In this document: positions 27,701 to 35,619 of the stretch, piece by piece
Layout: every line of letters starts with the position of its first letter
Numbering within the stretch: position 1 is the first letter of the stretch
Assembly (NCBI GenBank): GCA_002127295.1
Contig: NFUV01000001.1
Span: 434,001 to 498,000 of the forward strand
DNA: 64,000 bases
Origin: Chitinophagaceae bacterium IBVUCB2
GTDB taxonomy: Bacteria; Bacteroidota; Bacteroidia; Chitinophagales; Chitinophagaceae
Direction of reading: 5' to 3'
Notes under the pieces: generated by a model
The model's input: only the letters and a program-made list of their open reading frames with translations
What the model was told of the DNA's origin: nothing
Databases searched by the model: none
Made by a program: the position numbers and the translations under genes

Positions 27701-27825
27701 TATTAACATTGTATGTAATACCCGCTATGTATTCATTCTTATCAACCAAGAAAAAGAAAAGCGAGATAGACAAATACACTAACCCGGCATCACAACAAAT
27801 AGAAACTGTAGCCCATCAAGCATAA
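24709..27825 (+). CDS. RND efflux pump, HAE1 family (AcrB-like)
   Basis: A 1038-residue inner-membrane proton antiporter with the twelve-segment RND layout: a first segment at residues 11-31, a large periplasmic loop, a bundle from about 335 to 545, a second loop, and a final bundle from about 855 to 1025. The paired aspartates of the proton relay are seen in GLVVDDGIVVTENI (fourth membrane segment), and the IPVSLIGAF and GLVTKNGILIVEFAN motifs are typical. It would export hydrophobic compounds through the downstream TolC-like channel. The gene is 52 bp after the adaptor gene. Substrate is unknown and no regulator is adjacent. Confidence 0.95.
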   Translation: MNISELSLRRPVLAIVMNIIIVVFGLIGFRFLGVRDYPAIDPPNISVRTSYPGANADIIETEITEPLEKAINGIAGIKNMTSSSSNGSSNINVEFDLSIDLEAAANDVRDKVSQAQRSLPTDLDAPPVVSKADASSDPILSMTVQSITRNQLQMSEYANNVLVERLQTIPGVSGIQIWGEKRYAMRIWIDPTKLVAFNITANDVQAALLRENVELPSGKISGSNTELTVRTFGKINTEEEFNNLIIANVGGADIRLSNVGEAVLGPENEETVLKGDGIPMIALAVIPQPGSNYVSISDEFYKRLDEIKKDVPEDVKINIALDQTKFIKKSILEVEETLIIAFLLVVMIIYGFFREWIIAIRPLIDIPVSLIGAFFIMYMMGFTINVLSLLAIVLATGLVVDDGIVVTENIYKKMEKGMDKWQAALEGSKEIYFAVIATSITLAVVFLPIVFMEGFTGRLFREFGIVVAGAVLISAFVSLTLTPVLNVKLSKKNPHKHSWFYNKTEPFFRGMENGYQSSLRKFMNIRWMAFVIIAVCIVGGVFVFKQLKSELAPIEDRSQFRLQLTAPEGTSFDAMDTYVNRLNTFMLDSVPERDVVLSVTSPGFSGTGNANTGFVRVTLVPPTERDRSQKEIVAMVNKNMSKFNEGRASVIEEQTIAVNRRGGQPVSFVIQNNNFEKLTAILPKILEEARQSKVLSNPDIDLKFNKPELRVEIDRLKAAQLGVSVNDISQTLQLAYSNRRLGYFTREGKQYSVLGQVSRNDRDDPNDLKILFARNSRGELISLDNLVTVTESNTPPAIYHFNRYKSATISAGLQPGFTIGDGIEEMEKITDKMLDETFATSLSGSSRDFKESGGNIFFALILAFALIFLILAAQFESFIDPFIIMTTILLAIPGAFLCLWIFGQTWNIFSQIGVIMLIGLVTKNGILIVEFANQNQENGMKKVEAAIFSATQRLRPILMTSLAMSLGALPLALSLGASSTSRIPLGIVIVGGIMFSLVLTLYVIPAMYSFLSTKKKKSEIDKYTNPASQQIETVAHQA

Positions 27826-27834
27826 AAACGGATT

Positions 27835-29151
27835 ATGACGATTAAAAGTTTTTTCTTACCGATATTTCTTTTCGCAGCGCTATCATCTTCAGCACAACGT
27901 TTGCTGACATTAGAAGAAGCTATCGCTACTGCATTAAAGCACAACTACGATATTCAATTATCAAAAAATGATTCTGCTGTAGCTGCATTAGATTATTCAT
28001 ACCGCAATGCTGCCTTCTTGCCAAGATTAAATGCCACAGCAGGCACAACCTGGAACAGCAATAACCAGAAACAAACATTAGCCGATGGTACTAAAAGAGA
28101 ACAAAACGGAATTAAATCAAGCAATATCAATGCTGCCCTAAACTTAAACTGGACTTTGTTTGATGGTTTAAAAATGTTTGTAACAAGAGACAAGGCGGAA
28201 GAACTGATCAAGCTTGGAGAATTAGGAATAAAGAACCAGGTAATAAATACAGTTGCCACGGTTATTACTACTTACTACAATATTGTAAGACAGAAACAGC
28301 AATTAAAAGCTACCGAAGAACAAATGTCGCTCAGCCTGGAAAGAGTTAAGCTTGCACAATACAAATTAGATATTGGAGCTGGTGCTAAACCAGATGTTTT
28401 GCAAAGTAAAGTTGACAATAATGCTCAAAAAGCACTTCAATTGGAACAGGAGGCAACAATTGCACAATTAAAAGAGCAGTTGAACCAGGCTATGAATATT
28501 AAGGATGCAGCTCCATATGATGTATCAGATTCAATCCCATTAAACACAGGATTGGCTTTGGGAGATATTCAGAACAGCATTGCTATTACGAACCCTTCTA
28601 TTCAAATTTTAAAGAAGAATATTGATATAGCGGGTCTTACATTAAAAGAAAGAAAAGCCGAAAGATGGCCAACAGTTTCGTTTAATTCCGTTTATAATTT
28701 TACCCGAACCAACAACCAAACTGTTATCAATCCCTTCTCTCCTCTTTTTAACCAAAGTAAGGGTTTAAACTATGGCGTAACAGCAGCAATCCCTATACTT
28801 AATAACTTCAATGCCAAACGTCTTGTTCGACAGGCTGCATTAAACATACAGTACCAGCAATTAGTGTTGGAGAACCAGGAATCTCAATTGAACCTGGCAG
28901 TCATCAATGCATTTTTAGAATATGAGCAACAGAAAAAAGCATTGGCTTTAGAAGAAGAAAATATTCTGCTTGCTAAAGAAAATGTGAGTATTGTTTTCCA
29001 GGTATACAGACTTAACTCCACTACCCTTATTCAACTGAAGGAAGCTGAAAAGAGTTTGCAGGATGCGCAAACTAGATTGATCACCGCCCGGTATAATACC
29101 AAGCTGGCGGAAACTGAATTATTACGGTTAAAAGGCGATCTCGTTAAATAG
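27835..29151 (+). CDS. TolC-family outer membrane efflux protein
   Basis: A 438-residue protein with a signal peptide (residues 1-20, cleavage at SSAQ) and two repeated halves of long amphipathic helices, as in TolC-type trimers. The opening [21 protein letters not shown] and the mirrored second-half helices with [12 protein letters not shown] are standard. It would form the outer-membrane exit duct for the RND pump, whose gene ends 9 bp upstream. Confidence 0.92.
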   Translation: MTIKSFFLPIFLFAALSSSAQRLLTLEEAIATALKHNYDIQLSKNDSAVAALDYSYRNAAFLPRLNATAGTTWNSNNQKQTLADGTKREQNGIKSSNINAALNLNWTLFDGLKMFVTRDKAEELIKLGELGIKNQVINTVATVITTYYNIVRQKQQLKATEEQMSLSLERVKLAQYKLDIGAGAKPDVLQSKVDNNAQKALQLEQEATIAQLKEQLNQAMNIKDAAPYDVSDSIPLNTGLALGDIQNSIAITNPSIQILKKNIDIAGLTLKERKAERWPTVSFNSVYNFTRTNNQTVINPFSPLFNQSKGLNYGVTAAIPILNNFNAKRLVRQAALNIQYQQLVLENQESQLNLAVINAFLEYEQQKKALALEEENILLAKENVSIVFQVYRLNSTTLIQLKEAEKSLQDAQTRLITARYNTKLAETELLRLKGDLVK

Positions 29152-29173
29152 TTTTTAGTTACAGGTTTGTAGC

Positions 29174-29181
29174 TATTTTTG
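29174..29181 (+). promoter_or_regulatory. -7 promoter element of purE
   Basis: TATTTTTG matches TAnnTTTG and lies 14 bp before the purE start, so purE probably does not depend on read-through from the efflux genes. No -33 TTG is at the expected spacing. Confidence 0.35.
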
Positions 29182-29195
29182 ACAAAACATTTTTC

Positions 29196-29708
29196 ATGAC
29201 CCCACTTGTAGGAATCATAATGGGAAGCGATAGCGACCTGAATGTCATGCAGGCTGCATCCGATATTCTCAAACAGTTTGATATAGCCCATGAAGTAACG
29301 GTTGTATCTGCACACCGTACACCACATCGCATGATCGAATATGCGCAAACAGCAAAAGGCAGAGGTTTAAAAGTCATTATTGCCGGCGCAGGTGGTGCCG
29401 CACATTTGCCGGGCATGGTTGCTGCTGTTACAGTATTGCCTGTTATTGGCGTACCAATCAAATCTTCTAACTCTATTGATGGTTGGGATTCTGTACTTTC
29501 TATTTTACAAATGCCGAATGGTGTACCTGTTGGTACAGTTGCTTTAAATGCTGCAAAAAATGCCGGCATATTAGCGGCAGAAATTCTGGGTACTGCTGAT
29601 GAATCTGTTTCTCAAAAAGTAGCCGACTATAAAAACTCACTAAACAATGAAGTAATTGAGAAAGTAGAAAAAATGAAAAGAGAAGGTTGGGAAAATAAGT
29701 TTGATTAA
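29196..29708 (+). CDS. purE: N5-carboxyaminoimidazole ribonucleotide mutase PurE
   Basis: A 170-residue octameric enzyme that converts N5-CAIR to CAIR in purine synthesis, acting after PurK. The class I landmarks are all present: [13 protein letters not shown] at the N-terminus (catalytic His not in this segment), [11 protein letters not shown] with the active histidine, and [17 protein letters not shown]. It ends with a lysine-rich helix. It lies 44 bp after the TolC-like gene. Confidence 0.96.
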   Translation: MTPLVGIIMGSDSDLNVMQAASDILKQFDIAHEVTVVSAHRTPHRMIEYAQTAKGRGLKVIIAGAGGAAHLPGMVAAVTVLPVIGVPIKSSNSIDGWDSVLSILQMPNGVPVGTVALNAAKNAGILAAEILGTADESVSQKVADYKNSLNNEVIEKVEKMKREGWENKFD

Positions 29709-29713
29709 CAACT

Positions 29714-30643
29714 ATGAAGTTTTGCCATCTCCCTTTACTATTTCTAATTTGTATTATTTCCTGCAACAATGACAATAATGTTTTGCAGGAAATTAAACTC
29801 CTCGCTGACTATCCTTCTGCTTCAGGCATAGAATATTCTAATAAACAATACTACATTATTGGTGATGATGCTAATAACCTATTAATACTTGACAGCAATC
29901 TTAATTCAATTGACTCGCTATCACTTTATTCTTTCGCTGAAAAAAGAATATCCAAAAAAATTAAAGCCGACCTCGAAGCCATTTTATTTACCAGAAAGAA
30001 TAAGTTGCTATTGATAGGTTCTGGCTCTTTATCCCCTTATCGAAACATTGCCTGGCTGATTGACCCGCTTACAAAACAAAAGGATACTACCCGGTTGGAT
30101 ACTTTTTATCAGCGATTACAATTGTATGGAATAAAAGAAATAAATATTGAAGGTGCATGCAGTATTCCCGGCTCAATCATCATATCCAACAGAGGAAGCA
30201 AAGGGTTTCCAAAAAATCATCTTGTATTCACAAGTAATTCATTCTGGGAGAAACAGGAATTATCCCCTGTTACCAGTATCATGATTGGCACTAATACTGA
30301 CAGTACCGTTTTTAATGGCGTCTCCGGGATGGCCTATGCATCTAAAAGCGACCAATTAATTTTAACGGTATCAACAGAAGATACCCGCAACAATATTGAT
30401 GATGGTGCCATTGGGAAAAGTTATCTCTGGTTGATCAAAAGTATTTCTTCAAAAAAGAATTGGAAGGCTATAAATCCAAACCGGGTAATTGATCTAGAAA
30501 AAATTGATCCCCGGTTCAAAGGGCAAAAGATTGAATCTGTGTGTATAACAAAAGAAACTAAAAATTTTCTTTATCTCACCCTCGTAGCTGACAACGATAA
30601 TGGCAGCAGCACCCTCTTTAAAGTAGTAGTGGAAAAGGATTAG
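29714..30643 (+). CDS. Lipoprotein, probable beta-propeller, function unknown
   Basis: A 309-residue protein with a lipoprotein signal (LICIISC, C17). The mature part has repeated short beta strands with Asp/Asn-rich turns (YYIIGDDANNLLILD, then LLLIGSGSLSPYRN, then GVSGMAYASKSDQLILT) and resembles single-chain beta-propeller proteins that are common and uncharacterised in Bacteroidota (I think of DUF6929, but I am not certain). It begins 5 bp after purE, so it may be co-transcribed, although a functional link to purine synthesis is not evident. Confidence 0.65.
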   Translation: MKFCHLPLLFLICIISCNNDNNVLQEIKLLADYPSASGIEYSNKQYYIIGDDANNLLILDSNLNSIDSLSLYSFAEKRISKKIKADLEAILFTRKNKLLLIGSGSLSPYRNIAWLIDPLTKQKDTTRLDTFYQRLQLYGIKEINIEGACSIPGSIIISNRGSKGFPKNHLVFTSNSFWEKQELSPVTSIMIGTNTDSTVFNGVSGMAYASKSDQLILTVSTEDTRNNIDDGAIGKSYLWLIKSISSKKNWKAINPNRVIDLEKIDPRFKGQKIESVCITKETKNFLYLTLVADNDNGSSTLFKVVVEKD

Positions 30644-30724
30644 TGATAAAACTAATAAAATGTAGTATTTTTCTAATACATTCTATACATTAACCTTTTA
30701 TCCTTATCATACCAACCCTTGTTT

Positions 30725-32920
30725 ATGATAATACTTACCCGCTTTACAACACTAATAGTTCTCTTTTGTTTCTCTTTAAATGCTATAGCGCAAACACCGC
30801 TCAAAGTAAGGGATGCAAGCATTAAAGGTCCGCAAACATTTGCTATCGTACTCGGTGTATCAAAGTATAAATATGTAAGGCCATTGGCCTACGCAGATAA
30901 AGATGCTATTCTTTTCAAAGATTATTTAAAGTCACCGGGTGGCGGTAGTGTAAAAGATGAAAACATTTTTCTTTTGCTAAATGAAAAAGCTTCTAACGCC
31001 AATTTCTGGGGAAAAGGTTTTCAATGGCTTAAAGCAAAAAACCTGCAGAAGGGGGATAAACTTTTTATATACCTGGCTGGTCATGGTGATGCAATTGATG
31101 AAGACCAGTTCTTTTTCCTGGGCTATGATTGTAATCCCGCAGGTGATAAAAACAATTACCTTGTATCAGGGGCTATACAATTATTCAACCTGAAGAAAAA
31201 GATTGCTGCTGAAACTACTAAAGGCGTAGAAGTTTTTTTTATTATGGATGCCTGCCGTTCCAATGAATTACCCGGTGGTGCCAGCGGACAAAACTTTTTA
31301 AATTCAGCTATCTCTGAAAAAAAAGCCGGTGAAATAATTATGCTGGCAACTGCCGCAGGACAAGAATCACTGGAAGATGCATCTATTGGTTCAGGTCAGG
31401 GTTTGTTTACTTATTATTTAGTAGACGGATTAAATGGCGTTGCTGACTCGGAGAGAAATCCTGACAGTAAAATTACCTTCGCAGAAATTCAGAGCTACGT
31501 AAATAAAAATGTTCCCTCTATTGCGCAGCAACAATTTCGCAGAAAGCAAGACCCTTATTTCTGTTGCAATGAAAACAGTGATAAAATAATCAGCAGTGTT
31601 GATACCGCTTATTTGAGAAAATGGTTACAAAAGAAAAAACAGCAAACAAGACGTGGTGGTGGTAATTCGTTCACAGGTGTTTCTGAAAAAACTTTTCGCC
31701 TATACGAGGCAGATACATTGTTGACAGAAACCTATGAACGTTTTAACCGGGCGGTAGAAAATAAAAATATAACCGGCCGTTCTTCTGCTGAAGAGTTTTT
31801 TCAACAACTGAATACAAAATTCCCAGGCAATCCTTACACCTTGGATGCTAAATCCACATTAGCAGTTGAATATATAAACGAAGCACAGGCAAGAGTTGAC
31901 CGCTACCTGATTTGCGGCGACGATGCATCTGATAGAATTAAAAGAGAAAATACAGCAGCGGCTGACCATCTTGAAAAAGCCATTGCTATGGTGCGGGAAG
32001 ATGATGCGGATTTTGCCAACTCCTTATTAGGAAGAATGTATTTATTAAGAGCTGGTGGTAATAATGCAGATATTCAAACTTCTTTACGCAGTGCTTACGG
32101 AGCTTTAGCTATTGACCCGAATGGTGCTTACATTCAACATAAACTGGCGCAACTTCATCTTAGTAATAAAAATAATGATAGTGCTTTATATTATGCAGAT
32201 AAAGCAGTAAAGACAGCACCTAATTGGGCCTGTGCATTAACAACACTTACATTGGTTAGAAATGCAGCTAATCAACCCGACAACAATAACAACAATAAAC
32301 CGCAAAGTAAAAAGCCACCGAGGAAAAGTAGTTTTGGGGGTGTAACGGGTGCCGGTATCAGCCAATTAACACCTACTTTTTTTAGGGATGGTCAATCTAC
32401 CATTACCGGAGTTAATCCAAGGGATATTTTAAAAGCTGACCTGGGTATCATTTACCAGGTAGGATTAAGTTCTAACATTTCGATTCGTCCTTCAACAGTT
32501 GTTTCAATGGAAGGCGGTGAACTGGTCTATGAAAGAAGACCTCCTACCGGTGGACAAGTTTTCAGAGATACCGTATCACTAAAAACTACTTCGGTAACTG
32601 TTGCACTACCGGTGATAATACATTTGTCCAACAAGAAGATTGCTCCTTATGTTTCATTAGGCCCATCTTTTACTTATATTATTAACCAGGAAAGTGAAAC
32701 AGCTGATATTGTTCCGGTAAAAAAGTCAGTGATGCTGGGTGATGCTGCTTTTGGGCTTGATATAGGTCTGGGTAAAAGCAGGCTTATGCTTTCTCCGGAA
32801 TTAAAGTACACTCAAGGATTTAATAATTTAAAAGGAGATGGTAACAGCGAATTCAGTCGTACCATTTCATCGTTAAAGAAAAGAGGAATTACCTTTAGTA
32901 TTTATTTGAGAGGGAGATAA
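30725..32920 (+). CDS. Exported caspase-like peptidase (C14) with TPR region and C-terminal beta-barrel
   Basis: A 731-residue protein. After a signal peptide (cleavage near AIAQ) comes a caspase/metacaspase p20-type domain (about residues 35-285) with the catalytic pair in YLAGHGD and FIMDACRS. A helical region with tetratricopeptide-like spacing (about 320-505) follows, then an Asn/Lys-rich linker, and a C-terminal domain of about 190 residues that alternates in the manner of an outer-membrane beta-barrel (KADLGIIYQVGLSSNISIRP to the terminal FSIYLRGR). So a cysteine peptidase appears tethered to the outer membrane. The ATG at 30725 is used; a TTG two codons upstream is less likely. The p20 call is firm, the barrel is inferred. 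Confidence 0.82.
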   Translation: MIILTRFTTLIVLFCFSLNAIAQTPLKVRDASIKGPQTFAIVLGVSKYKYVRPLAYADKDAILFKDYLKSPGGGSVKDENIFLLLNEKASNANFWGKGFQWLKAKNLQKGDKLFIYLAGHGDAIDEDQFFFLGYDCNPAGDKNNYLVSGAIQLFNLKKKIAAETTKGVEVFFIMDACRSNELPGGASGQNFLNSAISEKKAGEIIMLATAAGQESLEDASIGSGQGLFTYYLVDGLNGVADSERNPDSKITFAEIQSYVNKNVPSIAQQQFRRKQDPYFCCNENSDKIISSVDTAYLRKWLQKKKQQTRRGGGNSFTGVSEKTFRLYEADTLLTETYERFNRAVENKNITGRSSAEEFFQQLNTKFPGNPYTLDAKSTLAVEYINEAQARVDRYLICGDDASDRIKRENTAAADHLEKAIAMVREDDADFANSLLGRMYLLRAGGNNADIQTSLRSAYGALAIDPNGAYIQHKLAQLHLSNKNNDSALYYADKAVKTAPNWACALTTLTLVRNAANQPDNNNNNKPQSKKPPRKSSFGGVTGAGISQLTPTFFRDGQSTITGVNPRDILKADLGIIYQVGLSSNISIRPSTVVSMEGGELVYERRPPTGGQVFRDTVSLKTTSVTVALPVIIHLSNKKIAPYVSLGPSFTYIINQESETADIVPVKKSVMLGDAAFGLDIGLGKSRLMLSPELKYTQGFNNLKGDGNSEFSRTISSLKKRGITFSIYLRGR

Positions 32921-32934
32921 GGCAAATTCAAAAG

Positions 32935-33085
32935 TGAAAATTAAAAAATATAAACTGAACGATCACAGCTCAAGCAACTATTAATAATGTAGTTAATATA
33001 CAACACGATAAACTAAATTAGAAGGGGTGATCTGCAAGATTTAGAGTACCCTTTCTAATTTTTATTTTTGAATTTTTAATTTTCA
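32935..33085. repeat. 151-bp intergenic stretch bounded by a 13-bp inverted repeat
   Basis: TGAAAATTAAAAA at 32935-32947 is matched by its exact complement at 33073-33085. The interval fills the whole space between the caspase and bshC genes and contains a terminator hairpin. It could be a degenerate miniature element or just AT-rich dyad symmetry. Confidence 0.3.
33015..33061 (+). terminator. Terminator between convergent caspase and bshC genes
   Basis: AAATTAGAAGGGGT pairs with ACCCTTTCTAATTT (14 bp, one G-T pair) around a 19-base loop, followed by a T-rich stretch. It could serve both strands because AAA precedes the stem on the other side. Confidence 0.65.
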
Positions 33086-33091
33086 TCTTTC

Positions 33092-34693
33092 CTACTTCTC
33101 AATCATAACCACAAACTCCTGCTCAAATCCCAAGGAGTTATCATACAATTTTTTTATAAACTCTCTCCCCCATTTTGCATAATAATAAGAAAGATTTTCA
33201 CGCCGTTCCTGTAAGCCTTTTCCGGGAAACAACTGTTCTTTGATGGTATGTATTTGTCGTTGCTGGTCCGTAAATTTTCTTTTTTCTGCCCGTAACATTT
33301 TCTTTTCTAACTCTTGCAGGCGATGCAAGGTTTGTATTTTCAGCGCCTCAACATGCTTTTCTAACGTAGTATCAATTGCAGTAGCTTGTTTTTTTATGGC
33401 ACTGTATAGTTGTTCAGCTTCTGAGAAAGTTCCGTTCAGTTTTAATTTATTATCTGTTTCTCTTGCTACTAATTTATTTATTAATTCCTGCTCCTCTAAA
33501 AAGAAATCTTCAATTGTAAAACCAAGCTTAGTAATTAACGAATGCCATTTTTTTTCTACCAATAAAAATGAATTCCGCAATACTAATACAGGAAATGGCA
33601 CTTTATAGTGTTCAAATAATTTTTTTAACTGTAGCCAATAAGCTGTTTCACCTCCCCCTCCAATAAAAGCGATATTCGGCAATATTGTTTCCTGGTATAA
33701 TCCTCTTAAAATAACATTCGGACTAAACCTTTCGGGGTGTTCCTGCAATTCTTTAAGCAAAGCAGCTTCCGAAAATTTTTCCTCTCCATTCACTACTTCC
33801 CATACTTCATTTCCCTTCTCTATTCTGTCTCTTCTATCTCCTTTTAAATAAAACAAATTGATCTCCCTGGGGTTTGCCTGCACCTTATATCCGGCCTTTG
33901 TCAGATCGGCAGCGGTCTGTTCCACAATTCCAGATGCGGCCTGGTGCAACAAATCATCTTCAAATATTTTAGCCGCTTGCCTTTTTAAATTCGCATTATC
34001 CGGTAATAACACAATCAATCCATATTCGGCAAATAAAGCATTGACAAAACTGAATGTTGCATCCTGAATTGCTGTTCCTTCTTTATAATGCTGGCGAAGC
34101 AACTCAACGATCTCTTTTCCTGAAGGATGAATCAATACCTGCCCTTCAATGGAGTAAATTAGCTTTAACAGTTGCTTATCGATCTTCATTCTGCCAACTG
34201 CACCGGTTTGTTTTGTATTCCATGCCAGCTTTTCTCCGCCAAGCCAGATATGATTTAACTCATCCAAATCAGCATCTTCTGAACCAATATAAAATACCGG
34301 CACAAAATTATTATCCGGCAATGATGCCTTGAGCTGCTCTGCCAGCTTGATTGTATGAAGAATTTTGTAAATAAAATAAAGCGGCCCCGTAAAAATATTA
34401 TTCTGATGTGCAGTGGTAATTGTAAATGTATTACCTGCTAATAACAGGTCGATATTATTTTTTGTTTTTTCAGATGTAACAACAGAAGCATACTGCTTTG
34501 TCAATTCTTCTACTAACACTTTACGATTTATTACAAAATGTTTTCTTTCCTCAATTGCTTTCTTTATCCCCTGCTTAGTGGGCAGCTGTCCAAAAAAAGG
34601 TTGTAGTGCTGCTGCCTGGTCAATATAATCTGTTGCGATCTTTGAGAAAGCTCCTGTTTGCCGGTAAGGTAAGCGGGTAGTTGTACAGTCCAT
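33092..34693 (-). CDS. bshC: Bacillithiol biosynthesis cysteine-adding enzyme BshC
   Basis: A 533-residue protein that joins cysteine to glucosaminyl-malate in the last step of bacillithiol synthesis. The N-terminal Rossmann-like half contains the family stretches TITTAHQNNIFTGPLYFIYK and YIGSEDADLDELNH, and the C-terminal half has a long coiled-coil region (about 425-505) as in the B. subtilis structure. Length is normal. Together with bshB1 in the same window it indicates that the cell makes bacillithiol. It is monocistronic here, with 60 bp to the next gene downstream of its start on the opposite side. Confidence 0.94.
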   Translation of the reverse strand: MDCTTTRLPYRQTGAFSKIATDYIDQAAALQPFFGQLPTKQGIKKAIEERKHFVINRKVLVEELTKQYASVVTSEKTKNNIDLLLAGNTFTITTAHQNNIFTGPLYFIYKILHTIKLAEQLKASLPDNNFVPVFYIGSEDADLDELNHIWLGGEKLAWNTKQTGAVGRMKIDKQLLKLIYSIEGQVLIHPSGKEIVELLRQHYKEGTAIQDATFSFVNALFAEYGLIVLLPDNANLKRQAAKIFEDDLLHQAASGIVEQTAADLTKAGYKVQANPREINLFYLKGDRRDRIEKGNEVWEVVNGEEKFSEAALLKELQEHPERFSPNVILRGLYQETILPNIAFIGGGGETAYWLQLKKLFEHYKVPFPVLVLRNSFLLVEKKWHSLITKLGFTIEDFFLEEQELINKLVARETDNKLKLNGTFSEAEQLYSAIKKQATAIDTTLEKHVEALKIQTLHRLQELEKKMLRAEKRKFTDQQRQIHTIKEQLFPGKGLQERRENLSYYYAKWGREFIKKLYDNSLGFEQEFVVMIEK

Positions 34694-34753
34694 AATATCC
34701 CGTAAAAATAAAATTTGTTAGCCAGCGATTTAATACTGTTCTTAAAATTAACG

Positions 34754-35584
34754 TTACTTTACTTCATACGCTACAACGGTATTTTTCCAAAAGGTAGGAA
34801 CATACAATGTCTTAGTAGCCATATTATACCCGAGGTCTGCTGAATTTATTTTAGCAGCTCTTCCATCTATCAGTATTTGCTTAGAACTATTGGCAGTATT
34901 TACATGATATACTACACCGCCCCATGTAGACACAATAAAATTGTCACCTCCAATATTTTCTATACCATCAGTACCTCCTTCCATTCCATCTACAATCATA
35001 GTTAAGGATTTATCAGCATTCACTTTGTATAAGCCCCCGGCATCCAACACATATAAAATATCTTTATGGAATAACACCCCGTTAGGGCCTTTCAGCTTTT
35101 CGATATGAACTGCAGCCACTCCATTTTGGATACGGAAAAGTTTTTTTTCTTTTGAATCAGAAACATAAATCACCCCGCTGCCATCTATAGAAATATCATT
35201 CAATCCCCCTGCACCCGGCACTTCGATATAGGAAATTATTTTTCCCTGGTGCAGATCAACTACTACTACCTTATCCATATCGGCCACAAATAAGGTATGA
35301 TGAAACAATCCCATCCCTTTTGGCGCATTGAATCCTGTTATCCATTCAGCATTTATTATTTTGCCATCTACTCCTATTTTTCCAATAGAGCCCAGCCCAT
35401 CTTTTCCCCAGGGATCTTTTCCGTCAATATTTGTTATATATAAAACCTGGTGATCGGGGTCAAACAAAACAGATTCAGGTACTTTAAATACAGAATCAGA
35501 TTCCCATTTTTTTACCAATTCAATTTTTTGTGCAATAGTGGTAAACCCAACAGCAAAAAAAAGAATAGAAAAGATATACTTCAT
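34754..35584 (-). CDS. Exported SMP-30/gluconolactonase-like beta-propeller protein
   Basis: A 276-residue protein with a signal peptide (MKYIFSILFFAVGFTTIAQ) and six or so propeller blades (repeats such as GLNDISIDGSGVIYVSD and GPNGVLFHKDILYVLD). The family includes calcium-dependent sugar lactonases and other hydrolases. It is the last gene of the hydroxyproline/arabinofuranosidase operon. An ATG at 35623 overlaps the upstream stop (ATGA), but the ATG at 35584 starts a clean signal peptide and is preferred. In this setting an aldonolactonase role on an arabinose-derived lactone is conceivable, but it is exported and no activity can be assigned from sequence. Confidence 0.75.
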   Translation of the reverse strand: MKYIFSILFFAVGFTTIAQKIELVKKWESDSVFKVPESVLFDPDHQVLYITNIDGKDPWGKDGLGSIGKIGVDGKIINAEWITGFNAPKGMGLFHHTLFVADMDKVVVVDLHQGKIISYIEVPGAGGLNDISIDGSGVIYVSDSKEKKLFRIQNGVAAVHIEKLKGPNGVLFHKDILYVLDAGGLYKVNADKSLTMIVDGMEGGTDGIENIGGDNFIVSTWGGVVYHVNTANSSKQILIDGRAAKINSADLGYNMATKTLYVPTFWKNTVVAYEVK

Positions 35585-35619
35585 AATAGCTAGTTTAATC
35601 TTTTTCAAAGTTACACATC

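Noticed and set aside
30725-32920. A defence system built around the caspase-like protein
   Set aside because: No sensor, STAND ATPase or other effector is adjacent; the protein has an export signal and a barrel-like end, and its neighbours are housekeeping genes.
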